From positions 3,370 through 13,062 of the forward strand of contig JACQYU010000010.1 in NCBI GenBank assembly GCA_016208065.1: a stretch of 9,693 nucleotides of DNA. Reading direction: 5' to 3'. The DNA comes from Candidatus Falkowiibacteriota bacterium (GTDB lineage: Bacteria; Patescibacteriota; Patescibacteriia; Patescibacteriales; GWC2-42-12). Below the pieces are notes generated by a model, which was not told the origin of the DNA, did not search any database, and worked only from the letters and a program-made list of their open reading frames with translations. Position numbers and translations under genes: made by a program. The number at the start of each line of letters is the position of its first letter. Position 1 is the first letter of the stretch. This document shows, in pieces, positions 1 to 4,825 of the stretch.

Positions 1-349
1 ATAGGCCTAAGCCGGAGCGGAACATGGTCGTGCGCGGAAAAATTATGCCGGATAAGATAACCGGCAAATTGACTTTTTCCATGGTTTTTACCAAATAATA
101 TTTATCAGGCTCAAAAATAAAAAAATTTTCAGCTTCCGGTTTAGAAAAATCACAGTTGCCGGCTAATTTTATTTTTGGCGTGTCGCGCTCCTCAACGCCT
201 AAAAAGCCGTCGCCTTCAAGCTCGTAAACTTCGCCTAAGCGCAAATCAAAGCCCGCGCCTTCGGGATTATTCATTTCCCGGCCGCAAAGGTTTTCCACCA
301 ACTTTATCTCTTTAACCAATTCATGCAATTTTTGTATGCCTAAAATCAT
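1..349 (-). CDS. dcd: dCTP deaminase / dUTPase superfamily protein, 3'-truncated by window edge
   Basis: The first 116 codons of a gene that continues beyond the left edge. The translation begins MILGIQKLHEL and carries the dUTPase-fold signature EGAGFDLRLG at residues 30-39, then GVEERDTPKIKL around 51-62. PRTTMFRSGLGL at 105-116 resembles the conserved Arg/Ser-Thr nucleotide-binding segment of dCTP deaminases. The family converts dCTP to dUTP (dCTP deaminase) or dUTP to dUMP (dUTPase) in the cytoplasm, feeding thymidylate synthesis. The segment that would separate these activities, including the catalytic Glu region, lies outside the window, so the exact reaction is inferred and the symbol is tentative. 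The ATG at 349-347 overlaps the upstream dCMP deaminase stop as ATGA, which implies translational coupling and one transcript. The N-terminus is longer and different from the E. coli Dcd start, which fits a divergent subfamily. Confidence 0.75.
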   Translation of the reverse strand, partial: MILGIQKLHELVKEIKLVENLCGREMNNPEGAGFDLRLGEVYELEGDGFLGVEERDTPKIKLAGNCDFSKPEAENFFIFEPDKYYLVKTMEKVNLPVILSGIIFPRTTMFRSGLGL

Positions 350-894
350 ATATAAATATTTCCGGTATATTGCCTGATTTTTATGCCTTTTTTTTCAGCC
401 AGTTCCCATATCTCATTTTCTTTTTCTTCTTCTTTGCCGCCCTCTTTTATCCTTTTATATTCTTCAAAATAAATTATTTCCATGATGCCGGCGTTATTTA
501 AAATTTTCATGCAGTCATAGCAGGGCAGCAAGCTGGCGTACATGGTGGCGCCGCGCAATCTTCTTGTGTCCTGGGCGTTGACGATGCCGTTCATTTCCGC
601 GTGGGCGCCGCGGCAGCGTTCTAATTTTTTAGTAATCGGGTTGCCGTCGACTTTGGCGCAGCCGATTTCAATGCAGTGATAATCGCCCTCAGTCGGGCCG
701 TTATAGCCCATGGAAATTATGCGGTGGCTATCGTCAACGAAAACCACGCCGGTTTCATGGAATTTGCAGGTCGCCCGTTTGGCAATCAACAGGGCTAAAT
801 TCATAAAAGTCTCATCCCAGCCAAACCTTTTGGTTTTGGGATTTTTCAGGCTGACTCGGCTATGGGAAATATCGCAAGCATCGCATTCCGTCAT
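346..894 (-). CDS. Deoxycytidylate (dCMP) deaminase, zinc-dependent
   Basis: A 182-residue cytidine-deaminase-fold protein. The zinc site is clear: HAE at residues 98-100 (His ligand plus catalytic Glu) and PCYDC at 124-128 (two Cys ligands). The core runs from FGWDETFMNLA at about 24-34 through the GYNG motif at 63-66. Extra cysteines at 43, 74, 79 and 94 recall the dCMP deaminase/ComEB family. The enzyme hydrolyses dCMP to dUMP for thymidylate synthesis in the cytoplasm. The family usually starts near the FGWDE segment. Here about 23 additional residues containing CDAC precede it, and no ATG, GTG or TTG codon lies between, so the start at 894 is retained. The C-terminal part contains a charged Glu/Lys stretch (about 148-160). 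The TGA stop overlaps the ATG of the next gene, so two enzymes supplying dUMP/dUTP are coupled. A promoter lies about 35 bases upstream; the Shine-Dalgarno is weak. Confidence 0.92.
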   Translation of the reverse strand: MTECDACDISHSRVSLKNPKTKRFGWDETFMNLALLIAKRATCKFHETGVVFVDDSHRIISMGYNGPTEGDYHCIEIGCAKVDGNPITKKLERCRGAHAEMNGIVNAQDTRRLRGATMYASLLPCYDCMKILNNAGIMEIIYFEEYKRIKEGGKEEEKENEIWELAEKKGIKIRQYTGNIYI

Positions 895-929
895 ATTATT
901 TTTCTTTAAATAAGTTAAAGGGTTATATT

Positions 930-958
930 ATTTTAACAAATTAGGGAGAATAGGGCAA
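930..958 (-). promoter_or_regulatory. Housekeeping-type promoter for the dCMP deaminase operon
   Basis: Read on the minus strand, TTGCCC (958-953) is followed after exactly 17 bp by TAAAAT (935-930), a good sigma-70-like pair. It lies between the slipin terminator and the deaminase start codon at 894, the only place a dedicated promoter could be. Inferred from sequence only. Confidence 0.5.
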
Positions 959-961
959 ATT

Positions 962-991
962 AAAAAACACCCCGCAAACACGGGGTGTTTT
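962..991 (-). terminator. Rho-independent terminator of the slipin gene
   Basis: A perfect 11-bp stem (964-974 with 981-991; core ACACCCCG/CGGGGTGT) closes a six-base loop CAAACA. On the minus strand it is followed by a T run (complement of A962-A967). It begins 14 bases after the slipin stop codon and shields the dCMP deaminase promoter from read-through. The A/T flanks could allow weaker function on the plus strand too, but no plus-strand gene arrives from the left. Confidence 0.9.
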
Positions 992-1004
992 CGCTATGTA
1001 AGAT

Positions 1005-1775
1005 TTAACTTTTTGTGGCTTGCTCCTTATTAATGAATTTTTTTATATCTTCCACCGCGCTCATCATTTGAGCCGGGAAAATGATAGTGGAATTTTTTTC
1101 AATGCTGATTTCGGCCAGAGTCTGGAGGTTTCGGAGTTGCAAGGCGATTGGATGCTCGGCCATAATGTCGGCGGCTTGGCCTAACTTTTCCGAAGCTAAA
1201 AGCTCGCCTTCGGCCGCGATTATTTTAGAGCGTTTTTCCCGTTCGGCTTCGGCCTGCTTAGCCATGGCGCGCTGCATGTTTTCCGGCAGTTCAATATCTT
1301 TTATCTCCACAAGCTCAACTACCACGCCCCAAGGCTCGGTATGGGCGTCTAAAACTATACGGATTTCTTTATTAATAGCGTCCCGTTCGGATAAAACTTC
1401 ATCCAGCTGGAATCGGCCGACAATATTTCTAACCGTGGTTTGCGCTATCTGATCAATCGCCTGGCGGACATTTTCAATGGCCACAATGCTTTTTATGGCG
1501 TCAACGACTTTAAAATAAGCCACGGCCGAGATATCCACCGAAACATTATCTTTAGTAATGATTTTTTGCGGCGGAATCGGCATGGTCATGGTTCTAAAAT
1601 CAACTTTGCGCATCCATTGAAAATAGGGGACGATCCAATTTAAGCCGGGATCTCTAACCGAGATAATTTTTCCCAGGAAAAATACCACGCCTTTTTCATA
1701 CTGCTGGACCACTTTAAAGCCCGGCAGGATAATGAAAACAACGATGAAAAACAGAACATACAATAACGATGGCAT
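1005..1775 (-). CDS. Slipin (stomatin-like SPFH/band 7 membrane protein)
   Basis: A 256-residue protein with one N-terminal hydrophobic segment (about 3-20) and then a full SPFH/band 7 domain. Family hallmarks include [14 protein letters not shown] at 41-54, [13 protein letters not shown] at 58-70, [20 protein letters not shown] at 73-92, and the slipin helix with [18 protein letters not shown] at 163-180 and IIAAEGE at 185-191. The tail has LQTLAEI followed by NSTIIFP (217-234), also typical. Slipins oligomerise on the cytoplasmic membrane and are linked to membrane microdomain organisation and protease partners. The length is normal for the family. Many bacterial slipins sit next to an nfeD gene; none is visible here, and the gene has its own promoter and terminator. 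The start at 1775 places the membrane segment correctly, although no Shine-Dalgarno is evident. Confidence 0.93.
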   Translation of the reverse strand: MPSLLYVLFFIVVFIILPGFKVVQQYEKGVVFFLGKIISVRDPGLNWIVPYFQWMRKVDFRTMTMPIPPQKIITKDNVSVDISAVAYFKVVDAIKSIVAIENVRQAIDQIAQTTVRNIVGRFQLDEVLSERDAINKEIRIVLDAHTEPWGVVVELVEIKDIELPENMQRAMAKQAEAEREKRSKIIAAEGELLASEKLGQAADIMAEHPIALQLRNLQTLAEISIEKNSTIIFPAQMMSAVEDIKKFINKEQATKS

Positions 1776-1803
1776 AAATTTGAAGTTAGTTAATAATAGT
1801 TTA

Positions 1804-1832
1804 ATATTAGCAGAAGATAATTAATAAAGCAA
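1804..1832 (-). promoter_or_regulatory. Housekeeping-type promoter for the slipin gene
   Basis: On the minus strand TTGCTT (1832-1827) and TAATAT (1809-1804) are separated by exactly 17 bp, a near-consensus sigma-70 arrangement. The expected transcription start, near 1797, would leave a leader of about 20 bases before the ATG at 1775. The divergent sigma-factor promoter lies about 80 bases to the right and has a different form. Confidence 0.6.
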
Positions 1833-1914
1833 TTTTAGCATGCCGTTGGAATAAAAGATTGGGCGGCTTGTAAATAAGCGGTTAATCAGTTAAAATTAAA
1901 GCTTAAATCAGTTA

Positions 1915-1943
1915 TTGAAGAAAGTATATTTTACTGCGTATTA
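1915..1943 (+). promoter_or_regulatory. Candidate ECF-type promoter upstream of the sigma-factor gene
   Basis: TTGAAGAA at 1915-1922 and TGCGTATTA at 1935-1943 are separated by 12 bp. The same two boxes with the same 12-bp spacing recur at 3545-3573, ahead of the secreted-protein gene. Written as TGAAGA-N15-CGTA, the pair resembles known ECF promoters, which have a GAA-containing -35 and a CGTA-type -10 (for example the sigma-W class). Its place 28 bases before the sigma gene suggests positive autoregulation. The repeat is seen directly; the sigma assignment is inference. Confidence 0.6.
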
Positions 1944-1970
1944 CTAATAAGAGCTTAGACGAGAGAGCTT

Positions 1971-2555
1971 ATGATTAATAATGAGCAAGCGCAAAAATTA
2001 AGCGACGGGGAGATCGTGCGGTTAAGCCTGGAAAATCGGGATTATTTTTTATTGGTTGTCAATCGCTATAAAGAAAAATTATCAAGATATGTCCGGCGGC
2101 TGTCTAATTTAAGCCTTGATGACGCGGAGGATTTATTGCAGGAAATTTTTTTAAAAGTTTATTTGAACCTCAATGATTTTGACGAAGATTTAAAATTTTC
2201 TTCCTGGATTTACGCGATCGCCCGCAACCAAACCATCAGCCATTACCGCAAGCTTAAAATAAGGGCCGAGGGGCACGCGATAGCGATTAATGATAAAAAT
2301 TTTAAAGAAATCATGTTTGATTTTGATATTAAAAAAAACCTGGACATGAATTATTTAAAAGAAGATATTTTAAAAATTTTAGATAAGCTTGACGGGAAAT
2401 ACCGTGAAGTCTTAATACTGAAATTTTTTGAAGAAAAGGACTATCGGGAAATTTCCGATATTATTAAGCGGCCGATCGGCACGGTCGGCTCGCTGATGAA
2501 TAAAGCCAAAATAGAGTTTAAGAAAAAATTAATTGAGCAGAATATTAAATTATAA
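1971..2555 (+). CDS. RNA polymerase sigma factor, sigma-70 family, ECF type
   Basis: A 194-residue protein with only regions 2 and 4 of sigma-70. Region 2 spans about residues 25-96: DAEDLLQEIFLKVY at 51-64 for core binding, and FSSWIYAIARNQTISHYRK at 76-94 for -10 recognition and melting. A charged, poorly conserved linker follows (97-130). Region 4 covers about 132-188, with LDGKYREVLILKFFEEKDY at 140-158 leading into a helix-turn-helix, ISDIIKRPIGTVGSLMNKAK at 161-180, that should read the -35 box. Size and domain content match ECF factors of the RpoE/SigW type. The sequence GAGAGAG just before the ATG may act as a weak ribosome site. A membrane protein gene starts five bases after the stop, the usual arrangement for an ECF sigma and its anti-sigma. 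The shared promoter motif upstream and before the third gene suggests self-activation. Its inducing signal cannot be read from the sequence. Confidence 0.92.
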   Translation: MINNEQAQKLSDGEIVRLSLENRDYFLLVVNRYKEKLSRYVRRLSNLSLDDAEDLLQEIFLKVYLNLNDFDEDLKFSSWIYAIARNQTISHYRKLKIRAEGHAIAINDKNFKEIMFDFDIKKNLDMNYLKEDILKILDKLDGKYREVLILKFFEEKDYREISDIIKRPIGTVGSLMNKAKIEFKKKLIEQNIKL

Positions 2556-2559
2556 ATAT

Positions 2560-3540
2560 ATGGCCTTAGACAAAAATTTTGAGGAAGAATTACTTCATAA
2601 AATTGAAGCTGAAAAAATCCAGCCTAAGCCAAGATGGCGGTTTTTATTAAAAGATTATGTTATCTGGAGCATGGGTATTTTAGCGCTTTTTTTAGGGGCA
2701 ATTTCCATGTCGCTGATATTTTATATGAGCCGTTATAATGATTTGGAAGTTTACGCCAGGTCCGGCGGCCGATTTTGGGAAAAATTGCTATTATTAATTC
2801 CGACTTTTTGGCTTATTTGTTTGGCTGTTTTTATTTTGGCAGTTGTTTATAATATTAAGCATACTAAGAAAGGCTATCGTTATCCGCTGTTTTTAATTGT
2901 ATTGGGGATAATATCGGCCAGCGTAATTTTAGGAGGAATTTTTTACGCCGTCGGCTTCGGGGAAAAGATAGACGATAGTTTTAGCCGGCACGCGCCGTTT
3001 TACGACCGCTTGATTAATCCGCGGATTGATTTTTGGTCCCAGCCGGAAAATGGCCGGCTGATGGGCCTGATAATTTCGCGGGCCGATAATGATGTTTATA
3101 TTTTAGCTAATAGAGAAATGGAAGAATGGAAAGTATTGACTAAGGATGCGAAGCAGGCGCCCGGCGCAGAGTTAAAAGTCGGCCGCCCGGCGCGCTTTAT
3201 GGGAAAAGTTCAAGCTGAACGCGAATTTATCGCCGCTGAAATTTTACCGATGATGCCGGGCAAGGGTTTTTTTGAAAAAGGCGGATTTATGAAAAAAAAG
3301 TTTCCCGGCCCAATGCCGGAAGATATCAATCGTTTAAGCGATTGCCAAAAATATAACAAAACGCCGGATAAACTTTCTGAATTATTGGAAAAATATCCCG
3401 AACTAAAAAGCAATTTTACCGATGATTTGTTAAAAAATAAAGATAAAATCAAAGAAATAATAAAAAACGATCCGGATTTTATTAAAAATCTTGAATTATT
3501 AAAAATTGATCAGGCGGCGATAGAGCGGCTGCGGGAATAA
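2560..3540 (+). CDS. Three-TM membrane protein, probable anti-sigma/sensor partner of the ECF factor
   Basis: Starting at the ATG at 2560, five bases after the sigma stop, this is 326 residues. A TTG at 2533 would add nine residues overlapping the sigma gene and is less likely. The first 32 residues are charged and helical (FEEELLHKIEAEK). Three membrane spans follow at about 33-56, 74-97 and 108-131. The loop NIKHTKKGYRY between spans 2 and 3 is positively charged, so the N-terminus and that loop should be cytoplasmic and the C-terminal 195 residues outside. That exported part contains a compact beta-rich stretch (about 165-230, GLIISRADNDVYIL through VGRPARFMGKV to FIAAEILP) resembling DUF5666/OB-like domains, then a Lys/Gly/Pro linker and a helical tail (253-326). 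I recognise no named anti-sigma domain. The role is inferred from its position and topology: the short cytoplasmic N-terminus could hold the sigma factor and the outer domain could sense envelope state. Confidence 0.65.
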   Translation: MALDKNFEEELLHKIEAEKIQPKPRWRFLLKDYVIWSMGILALFLGAISMSLIFYMSRYNDLEVYARSGGRFWEKLLLLIPTFWLICLAVFILAVVYNIKHTKKGYRYPLFLIVLGIISASVILGGIFYAVGFGEKIDDSFSRHAPFYDRLINPRIDFWSQPENGRLMGLIISRADNDVYILANREMEEWKVLTKDAKQAPGAELKVGRPARFMGKVQAEREFIAAEILPMMPGKGFFEKGGFMKKKFPGPMPEDINRLSDCQKYNKTPDKLSELLEKYPELKSNFTDDLLKNKDKIKEIIKNDPDFIKNLELLKIDQAAIERLRE

Positions 3541-3544
3541 TTTT

Positions 3545-3573
3545 TTGAAGAATTTTTTTCTTTTTGCGTATTA
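3545..3573 (+). promoter_or_regulatory. Second copy of the candidate ECF promoter, before the secreted-protein gene
   Basis: TTGAAGAA at 3545-3552 and TGCGTATTA at 3565-3573 repeat the boxes found before the sigma gene with the same 12-bp spacing. The intervening bases differ (here almost all T), so this is conservation of two boxes and not a simple duplication. CTAATA follows shortly after in both copies. It lies directly after the anti-sigma stop and would start a transcript with a leader of roughly 110 bases. Confidence 0.6.
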
Positions 3574-3630
3574 GCTAATAGGGGATGGCCAAGCCCGAAG
3601 ATTTCTAATTAAATTAATAATTTCTATCCG

Positions 3631-3689
3631 CTATATACCGCCTTGGATTATGGGGAATCCGGGCGGCTTATAGCTTTAGACAATAAAGC
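3631..3689 (+). promoter_or_regulatory. Structured 5' leader: long imperfect hairpin plus start-proximal hairpin
   Basis: Three consecutive 5-bp helices nest into one hairpin. CTATA (3631-3635) pairs with TATAG (3669-3673), CCGCC (3638-3642) with GGCGG (3662-3666), and GGATT (3645-3649) with AATCC (3656-3660). Small internal loops separate them and the apical loop is ATGGGG. A second hairpin, GCTTT (3673-3677) with AAAGC (3685-3689), ends one base before the ATG at 3691 and shares G3673 with the first. No T run follows, so it is not a terminator. It could modulate translation or mRNA stability. No known riboswitch class was recognised. Confidence 0.45.
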
Positions 3690-3690
3690 C

Positions 3691-4122
3691 ATGAAAAAAT
3701 CTTATATTATTTCCGGAGTAGCCGCTTTAGTAATCTTTGCCGCGGCCGCGAGCGCGGTTTCAATCGCTTCGGCGGCCGGCAATGCCAATGAAAATTTCAG
3801 CGGATTTTGGAAAAACAGGGGGCAAAATTCCAATAATTTGACCGTTGAGGAAAAAACAGCCAGGCAAGCCGAAATGCAAACTAGAATCACCGCGGTAAAA
3901 GCGGCTTTAGATGCCGGCGATTATAATGCCTGGGTTAAGGCTGTGGGTGAAAACGCGCCTATTTTAAAGCAAATTAATGCCAATAATTTTAATCGCTTTG
4001 TCGAGGCTCATAAACTGCAAGAGCAAGCTAATGGCATTAGGCAGGAATTAGGCGTTAGCCGAGGCGGTTGCTTAGGCGAAGGCGGCGGAGGCATGCATGG
4101 CTTCGGAAGATTACGGCAGTAA
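3691..4122 (+). CDS. Small secreted protein with AGDYNAW motif (function unknown)
   Basis: From the ATG at 3691 this is 143 residues: MKKS, a hydrophobic stretch (about 5-26) and an AxA-type cleavage site near residue 28, together a convincing Sec signal peptide. A TTG at 3643 would add 16 residues but lies inside a leader hairpin and would bury the signal peptide, so it was rejected. The mature part is mostly helical and polar: LTVEEKTARQAEMQTRITAVKAA at 50-72 (split as LTVEEKTARQ and AEMQTRITAVKAA), then AGDYNAWVKAVGENAPILKQ at 75-94, then NNFNRFVEAHKLQEQA and GIRQELG. The tail is Gly-rich with one Cys and one His (SRGGCLGEGGGGMHGFG). Similar small proteins are common in CPR genomes without known function. 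A copy of the ECF-type promoter and its place between the sigma/anti-sigma pair and an exporter suggest an envelope-stress or metal-related role, but this is inference. Confidence 0.8.
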   Translation: MKKSYIISGVAALVIFAAAASAVSIASAAGNANENFSGFWKNRGQNSNNLTVEEKTARQAEMQTRITAVKAALDAGDYNAWVKAVGENAPILKQINANNFNRFVEAHKLQEQANGIRQELGVSRGGCLGEGGGGMHGFGRLRQ

Positions 4123-4154
4123 ACTAAAATAATGGATATATATCATAAAATATA

Positions 4155-4160
4155 TATAAT
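4155..4160 (+). promoter_or_regulatory. Possible -10 element for the macA-like gene
   Basis: A perfect TATAAT lies in the AT-rich gap between the secreted-protein gene and the adaptor gene. No convincing -35 box stands about 17 bp upstream. A transcript from here would start near 4167, inside the foot of the hairpin at 4164-4199, which leaves the adaptor mRNA with a hairpin at its very 5' end. In such AT-rich DNA the match may be chance. Confidence 0.25.
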
Positions 4161-4163
4161 AAA

Positions 4164-4199
4164 AAAAGAATGGCCCAATTTAAGCTTGGCCATTCTTTT
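4164..4199 (+). terminator. Hairpin/terminator directly before the macA-like start codon
   Basis: AAAAGAATGGCC (4164-4175) pairs perfectly with GGCCATTCTTTT (4188-4199). Allowing one bulged C extends the helix inward through CCAA (4175-4178) and TTGG (4186-4189), leaving a 7-base loop. The TTTT on the descending arm makes it look like an intrinsic terminator for the secreted-protein transcript. Only 11 bases separate it from the ATG at 4211, so no promoter fits between. It may act instead as an attenuator or a 5' mRNA hairpin. Confidence 0.65.
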
Positions 4200-4210
4200 A
4201 ATATATAAGT

Positions 4211-4825
4211 ATGACGCAAAGAATTTTTAGCGCTGTTAAAAAACATAAAATCGCCTGTTTAATCGCGCTGGTAATAATTATTAGCGGCGGCTATTATGGT
4301 TATAATAAATTTAAGAGCAGTAACGTTAAGCCAACTTATGTTACCGCGGCGGTTGAAAAAGGCACTTTAATCACCTCGGTTTCTTCAAGCGGCCAGATTT
4401 CCGCTTCCAATCAAGTTGATATTACGGCAAAAGTTTCAGGCGATATTATTAAGGTCGCGGCCGCTAGCGGACAGGAAGTAAAGGCGGGTGATTTAATCGC
4501 GCAGATTGACGCCAAAGACGCTTATAAAACGGTTAGGGATGCCCAGTCAAGCTTACAGAGCGCTCAATTATCTATGGATAAATTAAAACAGGCGGCTAGC
4601 ATCAATTCTGTTTTGCAAGCCGAAAATTCGGTTGCGAGCGCTAAGGCCAGCCTGGAAAAGCTTAAATTATCCCAGCCGATTGATTATCAAAACGCCAAAG
4701 ATTCTTTAGCCAACGCCCAGACTAATTTAGATAAAGCTTACAGCTACGCTTTTAATACCATCTCCAACGCTTTTTTAAATTTGCCCAATATAATTACTTC
4801 GTTAGATGATATTCTTAGACTTTAA
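4211..4825 (+). CDS. MacA-like RND/HlyD-family periplasmic adaptor, N-terminal part (frameshifted gene)
   Basis: This 204-residue fragment holds the first half of a membrane fusion protein. A cytoplasmic start (MTQRIFSAVKKHK) is followed by one membrane anchor (about 13-30) and a beta segment, VEKGTLITSVSSSGQISA (48-65). The first half of the biotinyl-lipoyl-like domain comes next (VDITAKVSGDIIKV, then SGQEVKAGDLIAQID, 69-100), and then the ascending arm of the alpha-helical hairpin (DAYKTVRDAQSSLQSAQ onward). It stops at TAA 4823-4825 in the middle of the hairpin, right after LPNIITSLDDIL. The remainder of the protein follows without a gap in the +1 frame, so the two pieces clearly come from one gene. 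The adaptor would link the inner-membrane MacB-type transporter encoded downstream to the outside. Alone this piece lacks the second lipoyl half and the beta-barrel and is unlikely to function. Confidence 0.85.
   Translation: MTQRIFSAVKKHKIACLIALVIIISGGYYGYNKFKSSNVKPTYVTAAVEKGTLITSVSSSGQISASNQVDITAKVSGDIIKVAAASGQEVKAGDLIAQIDAKDAYKTVRDAQSSLQSAQLSMDKLKQAASINSVLQAENSVASAKASLEKLKLSQPIDYQNAKDSLANAQTNLDKAYSYAFNTISNAFLNLPNIITSLDDILRL

Noticed and set aside
346..348. Recoded TGA (glycine) as in SR1/Gracilibacteria
   Set aside because: TGA acts as the stop of the dCMP deaminase and overlaps the next ATG in a normal ATGA junction; no in-frame TGA was needed elsewhere.
710..913. Plus-strand open frame opposite the dCMP deaminase
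   Set aside because: It is antisense to a well-supported enzyme gene, has no family resemblance, and ends in the promoter region.
1081..1643. Two plus-strand open frames opposite the slipin gene
   Set aside because: They are Ser/Arg- or Asn/His-rich shadow translations of the slipin coding strand, without start signals or recognisable domains.
2533..2559. TTG start for the membrane protein, overlapping the sigma gene
   Set aside because: An ATG at 2560 just after the sigma stop gives a natural N-terminus; the extra nine residues show no family pattern.
3643..3690. TTG start for the secreted protein
   Set aside because: It would place 16 residues before a textbook signal peptide and lies within the leader hairpin; ATG 3691 is better.
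3210..3890. Minus-strand open frames opposite the anti-sigma gene and the secreted-protein gene
   Set aside because: They lie inside better supported genes and consist of Ser/Phe/Leu-rich shadow sequence.
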